A stretch of DNA of 64,000 nt, taken from the NCBI GenBank assembly GCA_038843015.1, contig JAWBSH010000001.1:62001-126000 (forward strand). Direction: 5' to 3'. A model generated the notes under the pieces. It was not told the origin of the DNA. It did not search any database and saw only the letters and a program-made list of their open reading frames with translations. Source of the DNA: Zestosphaera sp. Its GTDB lineage: Archaea; Thermoproteota; Thermoprotei_A; Sulfolobales; NBVN01. Each line of letters opens with the position of its first letter. Position 1 is the first letter of the stretch. The position numbers and the translations under genes are program-made. Positions 17,945 to 24,635 of the stretch are shown here, in pieces.

Positions 17945-18420
17945 CTCTCAGCCACTATCACTTCAATATTGGCAGTAGTCCTGATTTTAGGCGTGGCTCT
18001 AGCAAAAGCTCTAGGCATCCACCTCTTGAGATACCTGCCTTTATGAACTGCTATGTGGTGTATGTAGAGACGCTCAACATCTAAATTCTTGTTCTCAGCA
18101 TTATTTTCTACGTTCTTCAGAAGCTTAAGGATTTCTCTAGCAGCCTTGACTGGATACCTACCTATAGGTGATTTCCACCTAGGAAACATAGTGGAAAGCC
18201 CCTTCTTATGAGCTATGCTTAACTTATACCTAACGTAAGGAACTGGAGTCTCCTTCTTAATAACTTTCTCTAAGAAATTCTCAGCATCTTTCAGCCTCAT
18301 ACCTCTTATGACTTTGAGAATCTCGTAACTCTCTTTCAAAGAAATAGGTACATCTCTAACCACAGCCTTAGCTACCTTACCCTCATCCTCTACCCTAACA
18401 GAGTATCTCCAGACCGGCAC
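17941..18420 (-). CDS. rpl22: 50S ribosomal protein L22 (uL22), first gene of the cluster
   Basis: A 159-residue protein with DVPISLKESYEILKVIRGMRLKDAENFLEKV and a C-terminal HHIAVHKGRYLKRWMPRAFARATPKIRTTANIEVIVAE hairpin lining the exit tunnel. It is the most upstream r-protein gene here: the usual archaeal neighbours rpl3-rpl4-rpl23-rpl2-rps19 are absent and rtcB diverges instead. A GGGGGGTAAG stretch just upstream is the ribosome binding site and a TATA-like box lies at 18451-18460. Confidence 0.97.
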   Translation of the reverse strand: MPVWRYSVRVEDEGKVAKAVVRDVPISLKESYEILKVIRGMRLKDAENFLEKVIKKETPVPYVRYKLSIAHKKGLSTMFPRWKSPIGRYPVKAAREILKLLKNVENNAENKNLDVERLYIHHIAVHKGRYLKRWMPRAFARATPKIRTTANIEVIVAER

Positions 18421-18450
18421 TCACTTACCCCCCAAATCCTTAGCGACTAC

Positions 18451-18460
18451 TTTTTAAACT
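18451..18460 (-). promoter_or_regulatory. TATA-like box for the rpl22-cbf5 ribosomal operon
   Basis: On the minus strand AGTTTAAAAAGT lies about 35 bp upstream of the rpl22 start. With 25-27 bp to the start site this gives a leader of about 10 bp that still contains the GGGGGGTAAG ribosome binding site. It is the only good box between rpl22 and the divergent rtcB on this strand. Confidence 0.45.
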
Positions 18461-18536
18461 ATAAATAACCTTAAAAAGCTAAATTAAGAATCTAACCGCC
18501 GCAAATCTAGCTCTCACTGAGAAGCACGTGTGTAGC

Positions 18537-18545
18537 TATTTAAAA
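18537..18545 (+). promoter_or_regulatory. TATA box for rtcB
   Basis: The run tatttaaaa lies about 40 bp before the ATG at 18582. Initiation about 25 bp downstream gives a short leader containing the AGGTGGGA ribosome binding site, which supports 18582 rather than 18528 as the start. Confidence 0.45.
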
Positions 18546-18581
18546 CTGGCTAAACTTCTTAATAATAGTAGGTGGGAAATC

Positions 18582-20027
18582 ATGAAAGTACCTCTTAAGA
18601 GGGTTAACGAGTACGAGTGGGAAATACCGTCTTCCTATAAAGACTGTATGAAGGTGCCCGCGATAGTATTTGCTGACGAGTTCCTGATTTCAAAGATGAG
18701 TGAAGACTTGACGTTAGAGCAGGCGGCAAACGTGGGTTGCTTACCCGGCATCGAGATAGCCTCGTACGTTATGCCTGATGGCCATCAAGGATATGGATTC
18801 CCGATCGGGGGAGTCGCTGGCGTTAGGTCTGAAGACGGGTACGTGTCACCAGGAGGAGTAGGTTACGATATCAACTGTGGTGTCAGGTTACTGAGGACTA
18901 ATTTAAGCTTGAATGACGTGAGAGACAAGATTAAAGAGCTCGTGGACACAATCTTCAGGAATGTCCCTTCGGGTGTTGGTAGTACGGGTAAGCTTAAACT
19001 TAGCTTCACCGAATTAGATAAAGTCCTTAACGAGGGTGTTGACTGGGCTATTAGCAGGGGGTTTGGCTGGGAGGAAGACAGAGAATTTATAGAGAGTTAT
19101 GGCAGGATAGAATACGCTGACGCTAGCAAAGTCAGCAATACCGCTAAATCTAGAGGTGCTGACCAGCTAGGCACTTTAGGTGCGGGTAATCACTTCCTGG
19201 AGATCCAAGTCGTTGACAAAATCTATGATGAGAAGTTAGCTAAGGCTATGGGCATAGATCATGAAGGACAAATAACTATAATGGTTCACACAGGTTCTAG
19301 AGGGTTAGGTCATCAGGTAGCGAGTGATTACTTAGGTGTTATGGAGAGAGCTATGCGTAAGTATGGATTCGCCCCTCCCGATAGAGAACTAGCTTCAGTA
19401 CCTTTCAACTCGAGAGAAGGGCAAGACTACTTTAAAGCTATGGCGGCCGCAGCGAATTACGCGTTCACTAACAGACAAATAATAACTCACTGGGTTAGAG
19501 AATCCGTAGCTAAAGTGTTTGGAACAAAACCTGAGAATCTTGACTTAAGAGCTATCTATGACGTAGCACACAACATAGCTAAGTTAGAAGAGCATGAGGT
19601 GAGAGGCAAGAACGTTAAGTTAGTAGTGCATAGGAAGGGCGCTACAAGGGCTTTCCCGCCGGGACATCCCGAAATACCTAAAGTTTACAGAAACATAGGA
19701 CAGCCAGTCCTAATACCTGGGTCAATGGGGACAGCCAGCTACTTAATGGTGGGTATTCCAGAAGGCAAGAGAACTTTCTACTCTGCAGCTCACGGAGCAG
19801 GCAGGTGGCTCTCTAGAAACGAGGCGTTGCGAAGAAGCAGAGCTGACGCAGTACTAAGTAAACTACTTAGTTCAGGAATCTACGTCAAAGCAACTTCTAA
19901 AGAGACTGTAGTCGAGGAAATGCCAGAAGCATACAAAGATGTCGACAGAGTCGCCCTAGTCTCTCATAAAGTCGGCATAGCAGCCTTAGTGGCTAGAATG
20001 CGTCCCCTTGGGGTAGTTAAAGGGTAG
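18582..20027 (+). CDS. rtcB: RNA-splicing ligase RtcB
   Basis: A GTP- and Mn-dependent ligase joining 2',3'-cyclic phosphate (or 3'-phosphate) and 5'-OH ends, which seals tRNA exons. The frame opens at 18528, but the ATG at 18582 has a good AGGTGGGA site and a TATA box, and gives 481 residues, the usual archaeal size. Visible motifs are YVMPDGHQGYGFPIGGV, GYVSPGGVGYDINCGVRLL with the metal-binding Cys, GTLGAGNHFLEIQ, MVHTGSRGLGHQ, VHRKGATRAFPPGH and the C-terminal SAAHGAGRWLSR carrying the guanylylated His. There is no intein. Relevant substrates in this window are three tRNA introns and the cbf5 mRNA intron. Confidence 0.96.
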   Translation: MKVPLKRVNEYEWEIPSSYKDCMKVPAIVFADEFLISKMSEDLTLEQAANVGCLPGIEIASYVMPDGHQGYGFPIGGVAGVRSEDGYVSPGGVGYDINCGVRLLRTNLSLNDVRDKIKELVDTIFRNVPSGVGSTGKLKLSFTELDKVLNEGVDWAISRGFGWEEDREFIESYGRIEYADASKVSNTAKSRGADQLGTLGAGNHFLEIQVVDKIYDEKLAKAMGIDHEGQITIMVHTGSRGLGHQVASDYLGVMERAMRKYGFAPPDRELASVPFNSREGQDYFKAMAAAANYAFTNRQIITHWVRESVAKVFGTKPENLDLRAIYDVAHNIAKLEEHEVRGKNVKLVVHRKGATRAFPPGHPEIPKVYRNIGQPVLIPGSMGTASYLMVGIPEGKRTFYSAAHGAGRWLSRNEALRRSRADAVLSKLLSSGIYVKATSKETVVEEMPEAYKDVDRVALVSHKVGIAALVARMRPLGVVKG

Positions 20028-20049
20028 AAGGCCCCGAGACTGACGATAA

Positions 20050-20115
20050 CTGAAGACTCTCACTCTTTAAGACAAAGTAAAAAGATCGCTATCTCACTAT
20101 GGGTGAGAGCTTCAG
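20050..20115. repeat. Imperfect inverted repeat between convergent genes
   Basis: CTGAAGACTCTCACTC (20050-20065) and GGGTGAGAGCTTCAG (20101-20115) are near-complementary, with one bulged A and one mismatch, around a 35-nt loop. It lies in the 160-bp space between convergent rtcB and the phosphatase gene. It may act as a shared 3'-end structure. I see no gene in this gap. Confidence 0.4.
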
Positions 20116-20188
20116 AGATTCTCCCAACAAACAGCTACTACCTTAGCAATTAGAGTAGTGCGAGTCATGTTTGTCAGGAAATAGCGAC

Positions 20189-21130
20189 TCAATACCCTAT
20201 TCTATTAATGCATTGTACCGGCTCTTCGAAGCACATAGATGTAGTTGTGTCTAGAGACATATATGAAGCGTATCTGTTATAGTACGGCTCCCCCACACGG
20301 CTGAAGAGAGTAACTACCCTCTTTTTATGGTTTAGTTTAAAGCCTTCATAGGAGGGTTCATGACCTCTGACAATTAGCCTCACTCTGAACTTCCTCAAGA
20401 CCCACTGAGTAACGAGTGTTCCGAATAAGTAGCCGGCACCTCTGGGGGACGGGCTTCTTCCTATGTTAAGATCTACTGGGTCATTCCATAGTATTTCCTC
20501 AATTAATTTAGTTCTCTCATCCGCGTTATTTCCGAGGAAGTACTCTCTCAGCGTGACCTCAGAGTTATAGTTTAGTGTTGGTAATCCGCCGTGTAACGCT
20601 ATGAAGGAGTCTCTCACGTACAGCACTAAAGACATGTTATTAAACAGCTCCATAAAATCCTGGTATATTTCGGTGCCTTTGACGTAACCGTAAGTCAGCT
20701 TGAGTGTTTGGGGGAAGTCATGCGGTAGTGGTATTAGATGAGGTGGAGGTTCGTGATTCCCTCTGAGAAGAGTAACGCTATCTGGGAATTCGTTCTTAAG
20801 TAGTAGGGCTGTTAGCAGGCATTCTAACTGGTGTGAACCTCTATCAACGTAATCTCCTAAGAAAACTAGTTCTACCGAGCCTTCCTTCACTAAGTTGACG
20901 TTGAGCTTCGTCAAGATCTTTCTTAGAGTTTCTAAATCGCCGTGTATGTCGCCTATTATGAAGAAAATCTTTCCGCTTTCTTTAGTTACTATAGGTCCCT
21001 CAAACTTCTTCAACTCGCTAAGGATTACGCTACTCAATGAATTTCTAATGAAGTCTCTTATTCTAGAGTAATCGCTTAGTAAAGTGTCGAGAGAGCCTTT
21101 GATGTAATCCCAAACAGTATTCACGCTCAC
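20189..21130 (-). CDS. PPP-family serine/threonine protein phosphatase
   Basis: A 313-residue metallophosphatase of the PP1/PP2A type. The full signature is present: GDIHGD (residues 57-62), GDYVDRG (about 92), RGNHE (about 120), later LHGG and the C-terminal VRGHEPSYEGF. These supply the two-metal centre. The N-terminal 50 residues are helical and less conserved. Many thermophilic crenarchaea carry one such PP2A-like enzyme. The gene is solitary, just downstream of a tRNA on the same strand. Substrates are not predictable from sequence. Confidence 0.92.
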   Translation of the reverse strand: MSVNTVWDYIKGSLDTLLSDYSRIRDFIRNSLSSVILSELKKFEGPIVTKESGKIFFIIGDIHGDLETLRKILTKLNVNLVKEGSVELVFLGDYVDRGSHQLECLLTALLLKNEFPDSVTLLRGNHEPPPHLIPLPHDFPQTLKLTYGYVKGTEIYQDFMELFNNMSLVLYVRDSFIALHGGLPTLNYNSEVTLREYFLGNNADERTKLIEEILWNDPVDLNIGRSPSPRGAGYLFGTLVTQWVLRKFRVRLIVRGHEPSYEGFKLNHKKRVVTLFSRVGEPYYNRYASYMSLDTTTSMCFEEPVQCINRIGY

Positions 21131-21233
21131 CCCATCACCGCCTGTTAATACTTGGTCTAAGTAATATTCATCAAACAGCGTTTTTAACGTTAACTCACGA
21201 CTGCTTTGATGTTGAAATCCTTCAAGGATGAGT

Positions 21234-21334
21234 TGGTGGGCCCGCGGGGATTTGAACCCCGGACCGCCCGGTTATGAATCCCGTAGGTCTCAACGACCTA
21301 TGCCGGGCGCTCTACCTGGCTGAGCTACGGGCCC
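21234..21334 (-). tRNA. tRNA with CAU anticodon (tRNA-Ile2 more likely than elongator Met), 24-nt noncanonical intron
   Basis: Acceptor stem GGGCCCG/CGGGCCC, D arm GCTCAGCCAGGTAGAGC, T arm GGGGTTCAAATCCCC, discriminator A and an encoded CCA. The 3' half of the anticodon arm reads TCATAACCGGGC, but the 5' stem GCCCGG is followed directly by CATAGG. Removing 21278-21301 gives the loop CTCATAA on a CCCGG/CCGGG stem, so the intron lies between positions 32 and 33. A 3+3 BHB fits: bulges GCA and ATT, central helix CCCG/CGGG, intron stem TAGGTC/GACCTA. The body resembles archaeal tRNA-Ile, so this could be the Ile2 species (agmatidine-modified C34). The initiator features (three G:C pairs, A1:U72) are absent. 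Confidence 0.88.
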
Positions 21335-21361
21335 TACCTCCCACTAATTCTTATTCTCCCG

Positions 21362-21371
21362 CTTTTAAATT
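21362..21371 (-). promoter_or_regulatory. TATA box for the CAU tRNA
   Basis: AATTTAAAAGC on the minus strand ends about 27 bp upstream of the tRNA 5' end, the classical archaeal TATA position for a tRNA gene. Confidence 0.55.
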
Positions 21372-21419
21372 TTTGCTATGTCAGACCTCACGGTGTTGAA
21401 GAGAGGTCGGATATCAGCG

Positions 21420-21430
21420 TTATATTTATT
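21420..21430 (+). promoter_or_regulatory. TATA box for ferredoxin gene
   Basis: TTATATTTATT lies about 40 bp upstream of the ATG at 21467. Initiation 25 bp downstream gives a short leader. No strong ribosome binding site is visible right before the ATG. Confidence 0.45.
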
Positions 21431-21466
21431 TTGGTTTGAGGAATTACTTTATTGTGGTGAATTAGT

Positions 21467-21694
21467 ATGCCTCTAAAAGTGAAAGTTGACTGGAATCTAT
21501 GCATAGCTGACGGCGTATGTTACGCGTTATGCCCTCAAGTATTTGAGGCAGGGGCTGACGGGAAATCCCAGATAGTTAAAGAGTATAGAGGTAGCGACGT
21601 TACTGAGGGCACAGTACCTGACGACTTATCTGATTGTGTAGAGCAGGCTAAGACTGCGTGCCCCGTAGGAGCCATATTCGTTGAAAAAGCTTAA
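21467..21694 (+). CDS. [4Fe-4S] ferredoxin with Asp-containing cluster motif
   Basis: A 75-residue single-cluster ferredoxin, probably the soluble electron carrier for anaerobic oxidoreductases. The cluster motif is C12-I-A-D15-G-V-C18-Y-A-L-C22-P, with the last ligand in C-P-V-G-A-I near the C-terminus and an extra pair of Cys in the second half. Asp stands where most ferredoxins have the second Cys, as in Pyrococcus furiosus ferredoxin, where that Asp ligates the cluster and allows conversion to [3Fe-4S]. The gene is monocistronic with its own TATA box. Confidence 0.92.
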   Translation: MPLKVKVDWNLCIADGVCYALCPQVFEAGADGKSQIVKEYRGSDVTEGTVPDDLSDCVEQAKTACPVGAIFVEKA

Positions 21695-21763
21695 AACGCG
21701 GTTTTTCAGCTAAACATGTGCAGGTCTCTAACTCTATTTTTCATCGCTTGATTAAAACAATCT

Positions 21764-21773
21764 AATTTATAAG
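21764..21773 (+). promoter_or_regulatory. TATA box for ssb
   Basis: AATTTATAAG lies about 50 bp before the ssb ATG. The leader then contains GGAGAGG just ahead of the start codon as ribosome binding site. Confidence 0.45.
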
Positions 21774-21819
21774 TTCTGATAACTAGCGTTATACGTAACG
21801 TAAATCGGAGAGGAAGAAA

Positions 21820-22281
21820 ATGGGAGAAGTAAAAGTAAAAATAGGCGATTTAAAACCCGAAATGAACGGAGTTAGTCTCGTAGCACGCGTAATCAGCGTA
21901 GAACCCTCGAGAACCATAAGCACTAGGTCCGGACTCAGAACAATTACTGAGGCGGTAATAGGAGACGAGACCGGGAAAGTCAAGCTAACTATGTGGGGCA
22001 AGGCATTAACGAATAAACTCAAAGAAGGAGATTCTATAGAAGTCAGAAACGCCTGGACGACAGTATTTAAGGGAGTAGTCCAGCTCAACGTAGGAGGAGA
22101 AGAAAACATAAAGATAGGTTCTGAGGAAGCTCTGCCAGAGCCCGAGGAAATACCTGAGAAATACCCGCAGGCACCAGAGAGTTACAGACCAGAACGTAGA
22201 GGAGGTCAAAGAAGAAGGTTCCAGAGGCCTAGAAGACCTTTCAGGAGAGAAAGGTCCAGCGACTTTGGCGAGGAGGAGTAG
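21820..22281 (+). CDS. ssb: Crenarchaeal single-stranded DNA-binding protein (OB fold)
   Basis: A 153-residue SSB of the Sulfolobus type: a single OB fold (about residues 1-105; KIGDLKPEMNGVSLVARVISVEP, TEAVIGDETGKVKLTMWG, IEVRNAWTTVFKGVVQLNVG), then a Pro/Glu linker and an Arg/Gly-rich tail (RRGGQRRRFQRPRRPFRRER) ending in acidic residues. The acidic end is the usual protein-interaction tip. The Arg-rich block is longer than in Sulfolobus SSB and may add nucleic-acid affinity. It is followed within 2 bp by a PqqD-like gene. Confidence 0.93.
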   Translation: MGEVKVKIGDLKPEMNGVSLVARVISVEPSRTISTRSGLRTITEAVIGDETGKVKLTMWGKALTNKLKEGDSIEVRNAWTTVFKGVVQLNVGGEENIKIGSEEALPEPEEIPEKYPQAPESYRPERRGGQRRRFQRPRRPFRRERSSDFGEEE

Positions 22282-22282
22282 A

Positions 22283-22594
22283 TTGAGTAGTCCATTCACT
22301 TATGAGGACATCAAAAACAAAAGGCCTGTGAGACAAGGAGTTGAGCTAGGGGTTGAAGGAGACAACTATTTAGTGGGAGTCAGTGAGGAGAAAATATATT
22401 CTCTCTCGCTAAGTGCGTTCTACGTGTGGCAATTATGTGACGGGAGTAGGAACGTAGAGCAGTTAGTCGGGCACGTCATGGAAGACTTAAAAGAATCATC
22501 TCAGGAGATAAGTGAAAACGAGTTAAGAGATATTCTGACACTAATTTTAGGACAGCTCCACGAAGCCGAGCTAATCAAGTTTAGTGAGGAGTAG
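22283..22594 (+). CDS. PqqD-like small protein
   Basis: About 104 residues. The central YSLSLSAFYVWQLCDGSRNVEQLVGHV matches the PqqD fold (RRE, RiPP recognition element), in which a beta sheet and helices bind leader peptides. I start it at the TTG at 22283, two bases after the ssb stop, because GGAGGAG precedes it; an upstream in-frame TTG at 22265 would overlap ssb. No radical-SAM maturase or precursor peptide is nearby, so a RiPP role is not supported. Stand-alone PqqD-like proteins in archaea have no known function. Confidence 0.7.
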   Translation: MSSPFTYEDIKNKRPVRQGVELGVEGDNYLVGVSEEKIYSLSLSAFYVWQLCDGSRNVEQLVGHVMEDLKESSQEISENELRDILTLILGQLHEAELIKFSEE

Positions 22595-22638
22595 CTTCCT
22601 TCTTAACCATGCAAAGACTTCTTTTCTCGTGTGTGTTT

Positions 22639-23124
22639 TTAGCTTAAGAATACCTCGATTTTATCGCAGTACATTTTAAGTATTGAAGTAAGGTATTTTA
22701 TAATCTCATGCAGAGATTCTACACTAACATCAAACTTAAATAAGTGGGTTTCATGAACTCTCCTGTAGTCACTGCAGCCAAAACCTTTAATGCTTGGTGT
22801 CATGCGGTCTGAATTCATGAGGACCTCGTAGAGGGTTTTCTCGTGAACACCACTACATAGTAAGGCACTAACAGGCTCACATGCTTCAGTCAAATAATCT
22901 ACATGCCACTTAAGTTTCTTACTTCCCTTAATTAAATGTCTTAAGACTCTTAAGTAAGGACGCTTAATATTAGCAGAGCCAACATAAACGTAATAACCTT
23001 TACTCAAAAATACTCTATTACGGGTAAGTTCTACTGCCACGTCACCACACCGTACGATAAGCACATACGAAAAAATTTGTGATGACTCCCTACTAAATAG
23101 GGATTCGTGAACTCCTACCGGCAT
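22639..23124 (-). CDS. DUF123 protein (GIY-YIG-like)
   Basis: A 161-residue member of DUF123, a family related to GIY-YIG endonucleases and fused to endonuclease III in some euryarchaea. The key stretch is SKGYYVYVGSANI, resembling the GIY-YIG two-strand signature, followed by RPYLRVLRHLIKGSKKLKWHVDYL. A conserved GFGCSDYRRVHETHLF stretch lies in the C-terminal third. DNA-repair nuclease activity is an inference from the fold. It converges with the PqqD-like gene, with a 44-bp gap. Confidence 0.82.
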   Translation of the reverse strand: MPVGVHESLFSRESSQIFSYVLIVRCGDVAVELTRNRVFLSKGYYVYVGSANIKRPYLRVLRHLIKGSKKLKWHVDYLTEACEPVSALLCSGVHEKTLYEVLMNSDRMTPSIKGFGCSDYRRVHETHLFKFDVSVESLHEIIKYLTSILKMYCDKIEVFLS

Positions 23125-23222
23125 CTCCTCAGCAACCTCTCACTATATGTTACTACATTAAGAACACTTCATAGATTTAACTAATTAAAAACTAGGGTTT
23201 AGTTCGTTATTAGCTTGGTTAT

Positions 23223-23528
23223 TTAGGTAGTGACTTGTTGCGTCTCTTGCGTTTGAGGAATTGTTATTTCTATAAATGCTTTGTTGACCTCGTTTAATGC
23301 TTTAAGAAGTTTAAGGCCTAGGTCGGTCATCTTATATACTTTATAGTTGCCTTTCTCGTTTATTACTTCAATCATGTTGAGAGCTTCAAGTACGTGGAAA
23401 GCAGCTAGAACTTCGTATCTGGGTAGTCCAGACAACGCTACTACATCGCCTGGAGTTACTACCCTGCCGACCATCACCTCTAATATTTTCTTTAGTCTTT
23501 CTTTAGATTCGTTCATGCTGTACACCAA
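23223..23528 (-). CDS. Small winged-helix DNA-binding protein
   Basis: About 97-101 residues; MNESKERL (residue 5) is a likely start. It has a winged helix: GRVVTPGDVVALSGLPRYEVLAAFHVLEALNMIEVINEKGNYKVYKMTDLGLKLLKAL, with the recognition helix around residues 35-50 and the wing at NEKGNYKVY. There is no effector domain, and the C-terminus is a Gln/Thr-rich tail (TIPQTQETQQVTT). It is probably a local regulator; targets unknown. Confidence 0.72.
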   Translation of the reverse strand: MVYSMNESKERLKKILEVMVGRVVTPGDVVALSGLPRYEVLAAFHVLEALNMIEVINEKGNYKVYKMTDLGLKLLKALNEVNKAFIEITIPQTQETQQVTT

Positions 23529-23572
23529 AGATGTTCTTTAGGGTGTGAGCATGTTTTAAAAGTTGCGGGGTC

Positions 23573-24124
23573 TTAGACTTGCTTACGTATTGTTGCTTCA
23601 GCAACGCACTTGCCAGATTCTAGCTCGATGACTCTAGCTGTTGCTTCAAAGTCTGACGTGATTAATTCTGCGTAGCTCTTAAACTGGGCTAAATAGCCTG
23701 ATAGCGTGCCGGGATTGACTATGAGGCACTTACCTATAGTGTCTGTTCTAGGCACGTGAGTGTGCCCATAGAGTATTATATCGTAGAAACCTGAGGTGCA
23801 GAGAGAATAAACGATCTTCTCTGTGAGTTTCTGGTCTTTAAAGCCGTGCATTATGAATACTCTCCAACCATCTAAAACCTCTTCTAGAGGCTGGTCTGCT
23901 AGCTGTGGAGCAAGACTCTTTAACAAAGTCTTATCACCGTCGTTATTTCCGAAAACTCCGAACAACTTAGGTGTAAAGTTAAGCAGTTCTCTTAAAGTAA
24001 AAGGTGAGGTAAAGTCTCCTAAAAATATTGTTAAATCATAATTTTCTCTAAGTACTAAAGACTTTAGTTTTGTGAGAGTCTCCAAGTTGTCATGAATATC
24101 TGAAACTACTAATACTTTCGTCAC
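23573..24124 (-). CDS. YfcE/MJ0936-type metallophosphodiesterase
   Basis: A 183-residue calcineurin-like phosphoesterase with the complete motif set: VVSDIHDN near the N-terminus, LGDF (residue 36 on), FGNNDGD, MHGF and the C-terminal GHTHVPR, which together bind two metals. Length and motif spacing fit the YfcE/MJ0936 group of phosphodiesterases acting in vitro on bis-p-nitrophenyl phosphate. The physiological substrate is unknown. It is upstream of, and co-oriented with, the small winged-helix gene. Confidence 0.88.
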   Translation of the reverse strand: MTKVLVVSDIHDNLETLTKLKSLVLRENYDLTIFLGDFTSPFTLRELLNFTPKLFGVFGNNDGDKTLLKSLAPQLADQPLEEVLDGWRVFIMHGFKDQKLTEKIVYSLCTSGFYDIILYGHTHVPRTDTIGKCLIVNPGTLSGYLAQFKSYAELITSDFEATARVIELESGKCVAEATIRKQV

Positions 24125-24207
24125 TGCTACTCACTCAACACATTAATTCTCAAGCCTTATAATTAAAAAATAATAAGTTGTGAGTTATTTACGGCGTATA
24201 TAGCCTT

Positions 24208-24387
24208 TTAAGCCGGGTAGTCTTCAGGAACCTTAGCTCTGAAGTACTTTCCAGTCTCTGGACTCTTAAAGAGTCCTATCTTGACTCCTTTCCTACCCTT
24301 AGGCGCTAGAGTCCATACCTTTTCAGGAACTAACTCTACTTCCTTCCCTGTAGTTGAGTCCTTAATCTTAACGGGCTTCTTGCTCAT
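24208..24387 (-). CDS. creN7: Chromatin protein Cren7
   Basis: A 59-residue SH3-like DNA-bending protein conserved in Crenarchaeota. From [11 protein letters not shown] it shows the family's core [43 protein letters not shown], including the DNA-contacting loop between the strands. An upstream in-frame Met at 24396 would add three residues; the Met at 24387 gives the usual length. Its presence is a strong taxonomic marker for this window. Confidence 0.95.
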   Translation of the reverse strand: MSKKPVKIKDSTTGKEVELVPEKVWTLAPKGRKGVKIGLFKSPETGKYFRAKVPEDYPA

Positions 24388-24472
24388 GGTTATCACTTCA
24401 TGAGTTAATGGATTAAACGCTACTTAAGCTTAACTTCAAACCTTCATCATATCATAGCTACATTTTTGATAT

Positions 24473-24517
24473 AATGCTTTAGAATGTTTAAAGCATTGCT
24501 TTAGGCAACTTATAAAT
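24473..24517. promoter_or_regulatory. Inverted repeat next to a TATA-like box, possible operator
   Basis: AATGCTTTA (24473-24481) and TAAAGCATT (24489-24497) are exact inverted repeats 7 bp apart, followed by a partial third half-site GCTTTAGG and by CTTATAAAT (24509-24517). This lies in the 248-bp divergent region between creN7 and the aminotransferase gene. The arrangement suggests a dimeric repressor or activator site overlapping a plus-strand promoter. Confidence 0.35.
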
Positions 24518-24610
24518 GATGCTCTCACGAGAACTTGATATCTATTGTCTATTTTTACATGCTTGAATAAAGATTTATCTATCAGAATTCAAGACATATT
24601 CCCTAACATT

Positions 24611-24620
24611 CTTTTATACT
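24611..24620 (+). promoter_or_regulatory. TATA box for the class V aminotransferase
   Basis: CTTTTATACT is 26-37 bp before the candidate starts at 24636-24648, so the transcript is likely leaderless or nearly so. No Shine-Dalgarno sequence precedes the ATG, which agrees. Confidence 0.45.
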
Positions 24621-24635
24621 CTCTCATATTTTATT

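Noticed and set aside
21234-21334. Initiator tRNA-Met
   Set aside because: The three G:C pairs next to the anticodon loop and the A1:U72 end of archaeal initiators are missing.
22265-22594. RiPP biosynthesis cluster around the PqqD-like gene
   Set aside because: No radical SAM enzyme, protease or precursor peptide within reach; neighbours are ssb and a DUF123 gene.
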